NCBI GenBank assembly: GCA_016718525.1
Contig: JADKDD010000002.1
Location: forward strand, 1,426,001 to 1,490,000
Direction: 5' to 3'
Source of the DNA: Rhodocyclaceae bacterium
GTDB taxonomy: Bacteria > Pseudomonadota > Gammaproteobacteria > Burkholderiales > Rhodocyclaceae
Length of the DNA: 64,000 nucleotides
Shown: positions 6,953 to 16,290 of the stretch, piece by piece
How positions within the stretch are numbered: position 1 is the first letter of the stretch
Layout: every line of letters begins with the position of its first letter
Translations under genes and position numbers: made by a program
Notes under the pieces: generated by a model
Database searches by the model: none
What the model saw: only the letters and a program-made list of their open reading frames with translations
What the model was told of the DNA's origin: nothing

Positions 6953-9510
6953 TGGGTAATCGAGGACGGCGGTGGTGTGACGGCAGTTATGTCAGTTGGA
7001 GGATCGGTGATGGTGCCTTCTGGAGGTACATCCGCTGGTGGTTCAATGCGCGTCATTCGCTCGATACTATGACGGACATCAGCCGCCAGCAGTAACTGTG
7101 CGTGCGCAGCAGGGACGCTGATTCGCTCATCAAAATGCAAATAGCCTTCGCTATCAGCATGCAGAAGTTCGGCATTAATGAGATTGCGCACTACGTTCGC
7201 AAAAAGAGATTTTTCCGAAAATTCCGGACTATTGAACTCATACAACATCGACAGTCGTTGGGCCAGCAAGTGCCCGGACTCCTCGAGCAAGGAGCGCGTA
7301 ATCTTTCCACTCCCGTGATGTTGAAGGAGTGCAAGCGTGAGGAACTGCCGCTCAAGTGTCGGTCGAATGATTTCGCCAAGCTGATGCAATTCGGCGCTGA
7401 CCTCTTCTCCAGGACTAGGTGCGCGCAGGATCTTAGGGCTTTCATCGCGACACAGAATCAGCTTTCGGTTCATCAGTGCAGCTTCCGTCTGCTCGATCAC
7501 CTGATCAAGCTGATCGGGCTCCCACGGAAGATACAGTTCAGCGCGGAGCAGGTTGTAGATTCCCTTAATGGCCTTTTTGGCCACTGACCTGCTCAATATT
7601 CGGTTATGACTGACCAGGCACGCAAATAGCGCGGGCAGAGCAAAAAGGTGGATGACGTTGTTGCGAAAGTATGCCAGCAAACTCGACTGTGCTTGAGACG
7701 CTTGCACCATGTCACCTAACGCATGCGTTCGCACACTGATCAGTTCAAGACGCAGACACTCCTCAATGATAGTGGCCGGCAGCGTTTGCGAGACCACCAC
7801 GGATGCCGGTAGCGAGGTATTTGCGGCTAAAAACTGGAGATGCTCAATTTGACGATGTATAGCGCGAAGATCGGCAGTGTGCTTGGGCGTCGACAATAGT
7901 GACAACGCCATCAAATTGACCGGATTGATCACGGCAGCCGCGTTGATCCGTCGAGCGAGTTCCGTTGCAGTAGCTTCGACGGCTTTACGTAGCCAGGGTG
8001 CACGTGGATCATCGAACGCGCAGTCCCGCCAGTCTGCACACTGCCCGTCGAGGAACTGTGAGAGTAGTAACGGTTCGCCAAAATTTACGTGTACTGCGCC
8101 GAAACGCCGCTTGAGCAGACGGATCGCACCCAGCAAATCGAGGAGGGATTCGTTCTTCTTTTGCTTGCCGCCAAGCTCGGCAAGATAAGAACTTCCTTCC
8201 ATCAATTTTTCGTAACCTACATACACCGGAACAAAGTACAACGGACGTGCGCGGGTGCGCAAATAACTCTGGACGGTCATGCCAAGCATTCCCGTGCGTG
8301 GAGTCAGTGTGCGACCGCTACGGCTTCGCCCGCCTTCGATGTAGTACTCGATGGGGAATCCGCGTTCGATCATCATATGCAGATATTCCAGGAAAACTGC
8401 TGAATAAAGTGCAGCCCCCTTTAACTTGCGGCGCAGGAAGAACGCCCCGCCTCCACGGAGAATCGGCCCGACCACAGGCATATTCAGGTTTGATCCGGCA
8501 GCAATGTGCGGAGGAGTCAATCCACGCATGAACAACAGGTATGACATCAGCAAGTAATCGATGTGACTACGGTGGCACGGCACGTATACCAAGCTGTTGC
8601 CGGCGGCAATCCTGGAAACTTGCTCAAAGTTATGTACCTCAATTCGGTCGTAAATTCGAGTCCAAACCCAATCGAGGAAAATAATCAGCGCTTGAACGAC
8701 GGTGTTCGAATAGTCTGATGCGATTTCCAATGCATATCGTCGCGCGTTGCCTTCGGCCTTGACGAGCGAAATAGACTTTTCGGCGGCTTCCGCAGAAACG
8801 GCTTTGCGCACCGCCGGTGTTGCCAGCAAGGCCCTGAGTTGAGTGTGTCGATGAGAAAGATCCGGACCAATTGCCAGGGTTCGTTGTCGCTTGAAATGTA
8901 CTCGAAAAATCCGTGACAGCCTGCGTGTGGCATGCGCAGGATTGGGATCGTTTCTGAGCAAGAAGCGCAGGGACACCGGTTCATTGAACCGAACCACGGT
9001 TTGCCGGCCGTGGATCAGTATCGCCAGCAATTGACGCAATGAACTGGTGGCCTCCCACGTTTCGGCCAAGAGCGCTTTGAGAATCGAATCCTGAGTTCCG
9101 GGTGCGCGGCCCCAAAGAATCGTGACTGGTACGAGTTGCACATCAAAATGCGGATTGTCGATTGCAGATGCAACGAGGGAGGACAGCAGGCTGGATTCGT
9201 TGCGCGGCGGGTTGTCGGTGACTTTGCCTGGACGTTGCGCCAAAAAGAAGAATGAGCGTCGCGACCGCATTTGGCGCGTGACCATGGGGCCGAGCGCGGG
9301 CGGCAAGCCAAATTGTCTGCATTCGTGATCTAGCACCAGGAGGTTTGAAATGTGGCGATGCTGCAGGATGTAGCAAACGGGGAGATCCGGCTGAAGTTTG
9401 AGCTCCAACGCTGTCTCGGGGAAGACCTGCGTTCGCGTCCAAACATATAGCAAGCGTCGCAATACCTGCAGAATCGCGCCAACAAAATCAAATGAGGGTA
9501 AGAAATTCAT
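6949..9510 (-). CDS. plsB: Glycerol-3-phosphate acyltransferase PlsB
   Basis: This inner-membrane-associated enzyme acylates sn-glycerol-3-phosphate at position 1, the first step of phospholipid synthesis. At 853 residues it is slightly longer than the 807-residue E. coli protein. The acyltransferase HX4D block is PCHRSHIDYLLMSYLL, followed by GAFFLRR, the substrate-binding EGGRSRSGR and VPVYVGYEK. The C-terminus is rich in proline and threonine. It lies between hemA and prfA, which are neighbours in many Proteobacteria, and overlaps the prfA start by four bases. Confidence 0.95.
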   Translation of the reverse strand: MNFLPSFDFVGAILQVLRRLLYVWTRTQVFPETALELKLQPDLPVCYILQHRHISNLLVLDHECRQFGLPPALGPMVTRQMRSRRSFFFLAQRPGKVTDNPPRNESSLLSSLVASAIDNPHFDVQLVPVTILWGRAPGTQDSILKALLAETWEATSSLRQLLAILIHGRQTVVRFNEPVSLRFLLRNDPNPAHATRRLSRIFRVHFKRQRTLAIGPDLSHRHTQLRALLATPAVRKAVSAEAAEKSISLVKAEGNARRYALEIASDYSNTVVQALIIFLDWVWTRIYDRIEVHNFEQVSRIAAGNSLVYVPCHRSHIDYLLMSYLLFMRGLTPPHIAAGSNLNMPVVGPILRGGGAFFLRRKLKGAALYSAVFLEYLHMMIERGFPIEYYIEGGRSRSGRTLTPRTGMLGMTVQSYLRTRARPLYFVPVYVGYEKLMEGSSYLAELGGKQKKNESLLDLLGAIRLLKRRFGAVHVNFGEPLLLSQFLDGQCADWRDCAFDDPRAPWLRKAVEATATELARRINAAAVINPVNLMALSLLSTPKHTADLRAIHRQIEHLQFLAANTSLPASVVVSQTLPATIIEECLRLELISVRTHALGDMVQASQAQSSLLAYFRNNVIHLFALPALFACLVSHNRILSRSVAKKAIKGIYNLLRAELYLPWEPDQLDQVIEQTEAALMNRKLILCRDESPKILRAPSPGEEVSAELHQLGEIIRPTLERQFLTLALLQHHGSGKITRSLLEESGHLLAQRLSMLYEFNSPEFSEKSLFANVVRNLINAELLHADSEGYLHFDERISVPAAHAQLLLAADVRHSIERMTRIEPPADVPPEGTITDPPTDITAVTPPPSSITQ

Positions 9511-9660
9511 AGGCTTCGAAGTCTAAGCGGGGCGGGGGCATCTGTCGACGGCACCTAGCACCAATAGCGCATTGTCTTTGCGCCCATCCAGCATGATTGT
9601 GTGACTTGCCGCAGCTTCGCGATACACAGTGAGACCCACCGAGCCGCCAATATTTCGGCT

Positions 9661-10947
9661 CTAATCGCTCTGATTTAAGCGATAAATTTTAGAAATAAAT
9701 TCTGAAATATTCGCGCGTTCCGGGCCGCTGGCCGCGTTAAGTGCGTGCGTTGGTCCGTGCATCAATTTGTTGGTGAGTCCTTGTGAAAGCGCTTCGAGTA
9801 CTTTGGCCGGATCATCACCGCGTGCCAGTTGTCTGAGCGCAGTTTCGAGTTCGTTAACGCGGGTACGCTCAGCACGATCGCGCAAGCTACGAATGGTCGG
9901 CACGTTATCCCGTGCTTCAAGCCAATGTTCAAAGCCGCTGACACCTTCAGTGATTATGTTCTCGGCATCAATTACCGCCTCATGCCGCGCCTCCAGCCCC
10001 GACTCAACGATTTGACCAAGGTCATCGAGCGTGTACAAAAATATATCGTCAAGTTCGCCAACGTCTGCTTCAATGTCGCGCGGCACCGCCAGATCAACCA
10101 TCACCATTGGTCGATGGCGACGGACTTTGAGGGCACGTTCAACCATGCCCAATCCAATAATCGGCAATGGACTGGAGGTACAAGAGACAATGATGTCGTA
10201 TTCCGCCAACCGGGTGTCGATTTCGTTTAACGCCATGGTGTCGACTTTGTTTTCCGCAAACCGTGCTGCCAGCGCGGTCGCACGGGAATTGGTGCGATTT
10301 GCAATTGTGATTCGGCTGGGACCGCGCGCGGCAAAGTGGGTAAGACACAACTCAATCATCTCGCCGGCGCCGACAAACAAAATGTTGCGATTGGAATTTT
10401 GATCAAAAATTCGGCCGGATAAATGGACGGCTGCTGCCGCCATCGAGACAATGTTGGCGCCGATTGCCGTGGTCGACCGGACTTCTTTGGCAACCGCGAA
10501 GGTACGCTGAAATAGTTTGCCCAGAAATGTTCCAAGGGTACCCGCTTCACTGGCGAGGCGCGCCGCCTGCTTCATTTGTCCCAGGATCTGCGGTTCGCCT
10601 AACACCATCGAGTCAAGGCCACTGGCAACACGAAACATGTGTCGGATTGCGGCCTGTTGTGGATGGTGATACAGGTGCCCGTGCAACTTTTCGGGTGGCA
10701 ATCGTTGATAGCGCAATAACCACTCGGTCAAATTAACGCCTGCTGCATGTTCGTCGCTCGAACCGCTAGTGATTGAACAGTAGAGTTCAGTGCGGTTGCA
10801 CGTCGAAAGGATTGCTGCTTCATTCACCATGGGCAGGGTGAGCAGATCATGCAAAGCGCGCCCGACTTCGGTCGGTGGAAAGACCAACTGCTCACGCAAC
10901 GCAAGCGGCGCCGTGCGGTGATTAATGCCTAGCGCGAGTAATTGCAT
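9661..10947 (-). CDS. hemA: Glutamyl-tRNA reductase
   Basis: The first committed step of C5-pathway tetrapyrrole synthesis: NADPH reduces Glu-tRNA(Glu) to glutamate-1-semialdehyde. It is 428 aa with catalytic Cys50 in STCNRTE, the glutamate-binding GINHRT at the start, SGLDSMVLGEPQILGQ, the NADPH-binding GAGEMIEL near residue 190, and a C-terminal dimerisation helix. A 33-base gap separates it from the FabH-like gene upstream. The 150 bases between its stop and plsB hold no recognisable gene or terminator. Confidence 0.97.
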   Translation of the reverse strand: MQLLALGINHRTAPLALREQLVFPPTEVGRALHDLLTLPMVNEAAILSTCNRTELYCSITSGSSDEHAAGVNLTEWLLRYQRLPPEKLHGHLYHHPQQAAIRHMFRVASGLDSMVLGEPQILGQMKQAARLASEAGTLGTFLGKLFQRTFAVAKEVRSTTAIGANIVSMAAAAVHLSGRIFDQNSNRNILFVGAGEMIELCLTHFAARGPSRITIANRTNSRATALAARFAENKVDTMALNEIDTRLAEYDIIVSCTSSPLPIIGLGMVERALKVRRHRPMVMVDLAVPRDIEADVGELDDIFLYTLDDLGQIVESGLEARHEAVIDAENIITEGVSGFEHWLEARDNVPTIRSLRDRAERTRVNELETALRQLARGDDPAKVLEALSQGLTNKLMHGPTHALNAASGPERANISEFISKIYRLNQSD

Positions 10948-10980
10948 TTGAGTCGTTGAATCCGGATACTCATCGACCCG

Positions 10981-12105
10981 TCAAATTCGCCTCAAGACGT
11001 GGCTGCCGATGGAATATCCCGCGCCGAAAGAACATATGAGTCCGGTCGTGCCAGGGGGCAAATCAGCCTGATTTTGATGAAAAGCAATGATGGACCCCGC
11101 AGAGGCGGTGTTCGCGTACTTATCGAGGACTACTGGTGCCTCATCAAGTGTTGCGTCTCGATCCAGCAGGCGCCGGGTAATGAACTGGTTCATCGACAAA
11201 TTCGCTTGATGTAGCCAAAAACGGCGCACATCGGCCGGCTTCAAGCCATGATCCGCAAGGTGAGAAGTTATGTGTTCGGCGGCCATCGGACAAACCTCTT
11301 TGAATACTTTGCGGCCCTCTTGCATGAAAAGTTTGTCGCGCTTGTCTGTGCGGCCGCCAACTTCACAGCGATCAAGAAAACCGCTGTTATTTCGAATATT
11401 GTTTGAAAACGATGTGGTGGCGCGAGAACCGAGAATTTCCCAGAGACACTTTTGTCTCCCGGACGGCTCAGCTTCGACCACAACGGCAGTTGCAACATCA
11501 CCGAAAATGAAATGGCAATCGCGATCCCGCCACTCCAAATGCCCCGAGGTGATTTCCGGTCCTAGCACCAGTGCACAGCGAGATTGTCCAGAGCGGATAG
11601 CATTTGCGGCCTGCTCAATACCAAATGTGCCTGCCGAACAAGCAACATTCATGTCATAACCGTATCCGCCACATCCCAAGACGTGTTGGACTTCAATCGC
11701 CAGCGCCGGATAGGGGCGCTGAAAATTGGCACACGCAACGATGACCAGATCTACTTCGGCAGCCTGACGTCCGGCGGCTTCCAGCGCCATCCTGCCGGCG
11801 TTCGCCGCAATTTCAGCCATGATGGAAACTTCGCTGTTGGGGCGTGCAGGGATATTCGGAAACATCCGGTCAGGATCCAGGACGCCTTCCTTGTCGATCA
11901 CATATCGCTGTTTTATGCCCGAACCCTTTTCAATGAATTCAACGCTTGAAGGCTGTAGCGCAACGACTTCACCGGCAACAATGGCGGCGCTATTCCGTTC
12001 ATTGAACCGACGCACGTATTCGTTGAAGGACGCAACCAATTCCTCATTTGTAATTACGTTGGGTGGCGTCCAAACGCCGGTACCGGTTATGTATGTCTTT
12101 TGCAT
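10981..12105 (-). CDS. 3-oxoacyl-ACP synthase III (FabH-like)
   Basis: A thiolase-fold condensing enzyme of 374 aa. The catalytic triad is Cys156 (NVACSAGT), His299 (WLHQAN) and Asn332 (YANTASAGS), as in KAS III. It is longer than E. coli FabH (317 aa) and carries an extra N-terminal stretch around residues 25-70, as in FabH paralogues that use longer or unusual acyl primers. It is not in a fab cluster here, so I leave the gene symbol blank. AGAGGAACG precedes the ATG. A TATAAT on the minus strand at 12145-12140 could be a -10, without a convincing -35. Confidence 0.85.
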   Translation of the reverse strand: MQKTYITGTGVWTPPNVITNEELVASFNEYVRRFNERNSAAIVAGEVVALQPSSVEFIEKGSGIKQRYVIDKEGVLDPDRMFPNIPARPNSEVSIMAEIAANAGRMALEAAGRQAAEVDLVIVACANFQRPYPALAIEVQHVLGCGGYGYDMNVACSAGTFGIEQAANAIRSGQSRCALVLGPEITSGHLEWRDRDCHFIFGDVATAVVVEAEPSGRQKCLWEILGSRATTSFSNNIRNNSGFLDRCEVGGRTDKRDKLFMQEGRKVFKEVCPMAAEHITSHLADHGLKPADVRRFWLHQANLSMNQFITRRLLDRDATLDEAPVVLDKYANTASAGSIIAFHQNQADLPPGTTGLICSFGAGYSIGSHVLRRI

Positions 12106-12174
12106 TTGCGTTCCTCTTTAAGTCGGGTCTGCCTCGTCAATTATAGTGACCCATGCGCCGCATCGTTTGTTGCC

Positions 12175-15100
12175 TTAGCTGATCTTGAGCAACCCTTTGA
12201 GGATATCCCGCTGAGCTTTATACGTTGCAATCGAGCGAAGTTTTACGTGCCCAAAGCCGCGCACCGCAGCCGGTAGCTCGGCCAATTTAGTGGCTGTCGG
12301 CAACGTTTCCGAAGTCAACTTTGAAGCCAGATTAACCAAGCTAGTCTCGTAATCTAACAATAATTCCCGCTCAAGCCGTCGCTCTTCTGTGCGTCCGAAA
12401 ACATCCCACGTCCCGCCGCGCAACGCGCGGCCTTTGGCCAACAAGCGGAACGCGGACATCATCCATGGTCCGAATTCCATCTTCTTAATGTTTCCAGTAT
12501 GTGGATCAGGCTTAGCCAGGAGGGGTGGTGCCATATGGAAGCGGATACGGTAGTCGCCTTCAAATTCGTGGGCGACGCGCTCCATAAAGTCCGACTCGGC
12601 ATAGAGGCGGGCAACTTCGTACTCATCCTTGATTGCCATAAGCTTGAAAAGGTTGCGGGCGACACTGCTCGTCAAGTCGCGACTGCCCCCAAGCGAGGCT
12701 TCTGCCGCCTCTATCTTTTCGACTTGTACTCGATAGCGTTCGGCATAGGCAGCATCCTGATAGTCAGCGAGGAATTTGCAGCGAATCGCGATCATCTGGG
12801 CAACAGTTGGTGCTGGTGTCACGCCGTTACCCAGGTTCGCTGCCGGTACAACAAGTCCCCAGACACCGGGGAAGTCATGGGCGGCACAACGACCCCAGTT
12901 GAAGGCGGCTATGTTCATTTTTATGGCTGTGCCGTTAAGCTCAATTGCACCCAGCAAAGCGGCGGCAGATACCGGAACAAGTCCTTTTTGCCATGCATAA
13001 CCCAGCATAAAGAGATTGGTCGCCATAGCGTCACCGATCAAGGATGTCGCCATCTTTTGTGCGTCGATGAAATTGGTAGCGGCAGCGCCAATGGCATCAC
13101 TGATCGAATTTTGCATTTTGTCGCGCGGAAACAACCAATCGGGATTGCGCGCGAATTCAGAAGTAGGCGACAAGGCTGAATTGATAATTGCCTTCGTCTT
13201 TCCCGAAGCCATTTTGGCGAGTGCCTCATCGGACGCGGAGACCACCAAATCAGCGCCGATCAATGCGTCGGCTTCCCCTGCGGCAATGCGCACCGCATGC
13301 AATTCATCAGGGTGGTGAGCGATCCTCACGTGCGAATATACCGAACCACCCTTTTGTGCCAGACCGGCCATATCAAGCACTGTCACACCTAAACCGTCGA
13401 TGTGTGCGGCCATGCCGATCAGCGCCCCGACCGTAATAACGCCGGTTCCGCCAACTCCTGTGATCAAGATGCCGTACGGACTGCTGAGGTTGGGGAGGAT
13501 CGGATCCGGTAGGGCTTCGACGCGCGCGCTGAGCGTCGCGCCAATCGCCTCAGATTTTTTCCTAAGCTTGCCACCGACTACAGAAACGAAACTTGGGCAA
13601 AACCCCTTGGTACAAGAATAGTCTTTGTTGCAGGCATTCTGGTCAATGGCGCGCTTGCGACCAAACTCCGTTTCGACCGGGATAATGGCGGTACAGTTCG
13701 ATTGCACACCACAGTCGCCACAACCTTCACAAACAGACTCATTGATAAACATTCGTCGCTGAGGGTCAGGATACGTCCCTCGTTTGCGCCGACGACGTTT
13801 TTCTGCGGCACATGTTTGGTCAAAAATAATCGCCGAGGTGCCAGGCAGTTCACGAAATTCGCGTTGAATCGCATCGAAATCATCGCGATGACGAATAGGT
13901 GTTCCGTGCGGAAGATCTGCCGGCCCGTATGCGCGCTCCGTCCCATCGGTAACGACCACCATATTGTGAATACCTTCGGCCGCCAGTTGAGCGGCCAAAA
14001 TCGGGACCGTCAGTGTGCCATCGACGTTCTGCCCACCGGTCATAGCAACTGCATCGTTGTAAAGCAACTTGTAGGTGATGTTGACCTTGGCCGCTACCGA
14101 TTGCCGGATCGCGAGCAACCCGGAGTGAAAGTAAGTGCCATCGCCAAGGTTGGCAAAAATGTGTGCGGTCTCGGTGAATGGTGACTGGCCGACCCAAGCC
14201 ACACCCTCGCCACCCATGTGTGAAAAAGTCGCGGTTCCGCGTTCCGGCATCCAGGTCACCATGTAATGACAGCCGATTCCAGCCACGGCCCGAGAACCCT
14301 CTGGTAAATTGGTGGATGTGTTGTGCGGACACCCCGGGCAAAATGTTGGCACGCGATCAATTGCAAATGTCTTGCTTGCCAGTGCCTTTTCCTTGCCTTC
14401 CAAAAATTCGAGCCTCGCCGTTATGGTTTCGGACGTGTGAAAGCGGGCAATTCTGCTGGCGATAGCCCGGGCAATCATGGCCGGCGTCAATTCACCGGCG
14501 GCGGGTAGCAACCACTTACCATGATCCACTCGACCACCACTCTCGACCAGAGACCATTCACCCTTTTCATCAAACTTGCCGACCACGCGAGGGCGAACAT
14601 CGATCCGCCAGTTGTAGAGTTCTTCCTTGAGCTGGTACTCAAGCAACTGGCGTTTTTCTTCGACGACCAGAATTTCCTCCAGGCCTTCGGCGAAATGCCG
14701 CACGCCTTCGGCTTCGAGGGGCCAAACCATACCGATTTTGTATAAGCGGATACCAATTTGGGCAGCACGCTGCTCGTCAATTCCCAAGTCATCGAGGGCC
14801 TGCCGAACATCCAAATAAGACTTGCCGGAGGTGATGATTCCCAATCTTGGATTGGGTGTGTCGATGACGATGCGATTGAGCTGGTTTGCGCGGCAGTACG
14901 CAAGCGCAGCATAGAGTTTGTAATGCAGTAGTCGCTTCTCTTGAACCAAAGGCGGATCGGGCCAGCGGATGTTGAGTCCGTCAGGCGGCACTTCAAAGTC
15001 AACCGGAATCCTCACATTGACGCGCTCTGGACCGACGTCGACTGACGCAGACGTTTCTACCGTATCGGCCAGCGCTTTGAACGCAACCCAACATCCGGAG

Positions 15101-15681
15101 TATCTCGACAATGCCCAGCCGTGAACCCCGTAATCCAGATACTCCTGCACACCGGAAGGCGCAAGCACTGGCATCATCATTGATTTGAAAAAGTGATCTG
15201 TCTGATGCGGAAGCGTGGATGATTTTGCCGCGTGGTCGTCGCCAGCGATAACCAATACACCGCCGTATTTGCTGCTTCCGGCGGCGTTTGCATGCCTAAA
15301 TACATCGCCGGAACGGTCAACTCCCGGCCCCTTGCCATACCACATGGCGTAAACACCGTCGACTGTCGCCCCTGGGTGAAGGTTGACTTGTTGCGTACCC
15401 CAAACGGCGGTTGCAGCAAGGTCTTCGTTGATGCCGGGTTGAAAGACCACACCATTCTTGGTCAAGTGAGGCTTGGCGCTAAACAGCGCCTGGTCTACCG
15501 ACCCCAAAGGCGACCCCCGGTAACCGGAAACGAAACCGCCTGTCTTGAGGCCAGCCAAGACATCCCGCTGATGTTGAAGCAAAAGCAGGCGAACCAGGGC
15601 TTGTGTTCCGGTCAGGTAGACCCGCCCGGAACTCAGAGCGTACTTATCGTTAAGGCTTACGTGGCGTAAGGGGGCATTCAT
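12175..15681 (-). CDS. Indolepyruvate:ferredoxin oxidoreductase, fused IorA-IorB type
   Basis: A TPP-dependent 2-oxoacid:ferredoxin oxidoreductase of 1168 aa that converts aryl-pyruvates to aryl-acetyl-CoA, here with alpha and beta parts fused as in many Betaproteobacteria. In order: an N-terminal PFOR-type domain (GYRGSPLGSVDQAL), a TPP-binding domain (CPGCPHNTSTN, then GGEGVAWVGQSPF and LGDGTYFHSG), a cysteine cluster CEGCGDCGVQSNC that probably binds [4Fe-4S], and a C-terminal gamma-like domain (ITGVGGTGVITVGALIG). It starts at ATG 15681 behind GGAGGAGAACG. Residues about 951-959 (NGVTPAPTV) come from a repeat copy in the C-terminal part. Confidence 0.93.
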   Translation of the reverse strand: MNAPLRHVSLNDKYALSSGRVYLTGTQALVRLLLLQHQRDVLAGLKTGGFVSGYRGSPLGSVDQALFSAKPHLTKNGVVFQPGINEDLAATAVWGTQQVNLHPGATVDGVYAMWYGKGPGVDRSGDVFRHANAAGSSKYGGVLVIAGDDHAAKSSTLPHQTDHFFKSMMMPVLAPSGVQEYLDYGVHGWALSRYSGCWVAFKALADTVETSASVDVGPERVNVRIPVDFEVPPDGLNIRWPDPPLVQEKRLLHYKLYAALAYCRANQLNRIVIDTPNPRLGIITSGKSYLDVRQALDDLGIDEQRAAQIGIRLYKIGMVWPLEAEGVRHFAEGLEEILVVEEKRQLLEYQLKEELYNWRIDVRPRVVGKFDEKGEWSLVESGGRVDHGKWLLPAAGELTPAMIARAIASRIARFHTSETITARLEFLEGKEKALASKTFAIDRVPTFCPGCPHNTSTNLPEGSRAVAGIGCHYMVTWMPERGTATFSHMGGEGVAWVGQSPFTETAHIFANLGDGTYFHSGLLAIRQSVAAKVNITYKLLYNDAVAMTGGQNVDGTLTVPILAAQLAAEGIHNMVVVTDGTERAYGPADLPHGTPIRHRDDFDAIQREFRELPGTSAIIFDQTCAAEKRRRRKRGTYPDPQRRMFINESVCEGCGDCGVQSNCTAIIPVETEFGRKRAIDQNACNKDYSCTKGFCPSFVSVVGGKLRKKSEAIGATLSARVEALPDPILPNLSSPYGILITGVGGTGVITVGALIGMAAHIDGLGVTVLDMAGLAQKGGSVYSHVRIAHHPDELHAVRIAAGEADALIGADLVVSASDEALAKMASGKTKAIINSALSPTSEFARNPDWLFPRDKMQNSISDAIGAAATNFIDAQKMATSLIGDAMATNLFMLGYAWQKGLVPVSAAALLGAIELNGTAIKMNIAAFNWGRCAAHDFPGVWGLVVPAANLGNGVTPAPTVAQMIAIRCKFLADYQDAAYAERYRVQVEKIEAAEASLGGSRDLTSSVARNLFKLMAIKDEYEVARLYAESDFMERVAHEFEGDYRIRFHMAPPLLAKPDPHTGNIKKMEFGPWMMSAFRLLAKGRALRGGTWDVFGRTEERRLERELLLDYETSLVNLASKLTSETLPTATKLAELPAAVRGFGHVKLRSIATYKAQRDILKGLLKIS
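12804..12828 (-). repeat. Palindromic repeat copy 2 (short form, inside the oxidoreductase)
   Basis: CAGTTGGTGCTGG at 12804-12816 is followed by TGTC and ACGCCGTT on the plus strand. The coding strand reads NGVTPAPT. The copy is bracketed by near-complementary GGGCAAC (12798-12804) and GTTACCC (12826-12832), so it can fold as an imperfect stem. Confidence 0.8.
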
Positions 15682-15914
15682 CGGCGTTCTCCTCCAACTT
15701 CGGGTTCGCGGCAGTTCTATTTGCTGCCTAGCTTCAGCGAGAGCAGGATACTACTTGTTCCGGTAGAGCGTGATTTACCGGAAATGTGAGTGGTTACTGA
15801 TGCGAAATACGCATGTGCGCTTAATTTTCCCGTCAGAGAATCCTGAATGCTGAAGCAGCGCGGCCTAGGTGCCGAGGGATCTTGACACTACCGACAATTT
15901 AGTTGACTTTTTCC

Positions 15915-15943
15915 TTGACGTCGATTCGTGGAATGAGGATAAT
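15915..15943 (+). promoter_or_regulatory. Sigma-70 promoter of the tRNA-tuf operon
   Basis: TTGACG at 15915-15920, a 17-base spacer, then GATAAT at 15938-15943, 13 bases before the tRNA-Tyr gene. Spacing and sequence are close to consensus. The rest of the 275-base gap after the oxidoreductase start shows no gene. Confidence 0.75.
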
Positions 15944-15956
15944 TGACGGTTCCGTT

Positions 15957-16041
<85 letters not shown>

Positions 16042-16078
16042 GCAAGTTGGCTTGCGTTTTGATTTTTGGTTTTGATTG

Positions 16079-16152
<74 letters not shown>

Positions 16153-16193
16153 GTAGCTGTTGGTGTTGTTTTGGCGTAGTTCAAACAGGTTTC

Positions 16194-16268
16194 GCCCTTG
16201 TAGCTCAGTGGCAGAGCACTCCCTTGGTAAGGGAGAGGTCGCGTGTTCGATCCACGCCAAGGGCACCA
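16194..16268 (+). tRNA. tRNA-Thr (anticodon GGT)
   Basis: 75 nt with acceptor GCCCTTG/CAAGGGC, anticodon in TTGGTAA, T-arm GTGTTCGATCCAC and an encoded CCA. It lies 33 bases before tuf, the usual cotranscribed arrangement. Confidence 0.95.
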
Positions 16269-16290
16269 TTTTTAATCTGCATTCAAGTTA

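Noticed and set aside
9551..9565. CTAGCACCAATAG near hemA looks like part of the repeat core.
   Set aside because: Only AGCACCAA matches, with no second block or hairpin; such an 8-mer is expected by chance.
9511..9660. Possible short gene in the hemA-plsB gap.
   Set aside because: Brief open frames exist but have no convincing start, RBS or recognisable sequence.
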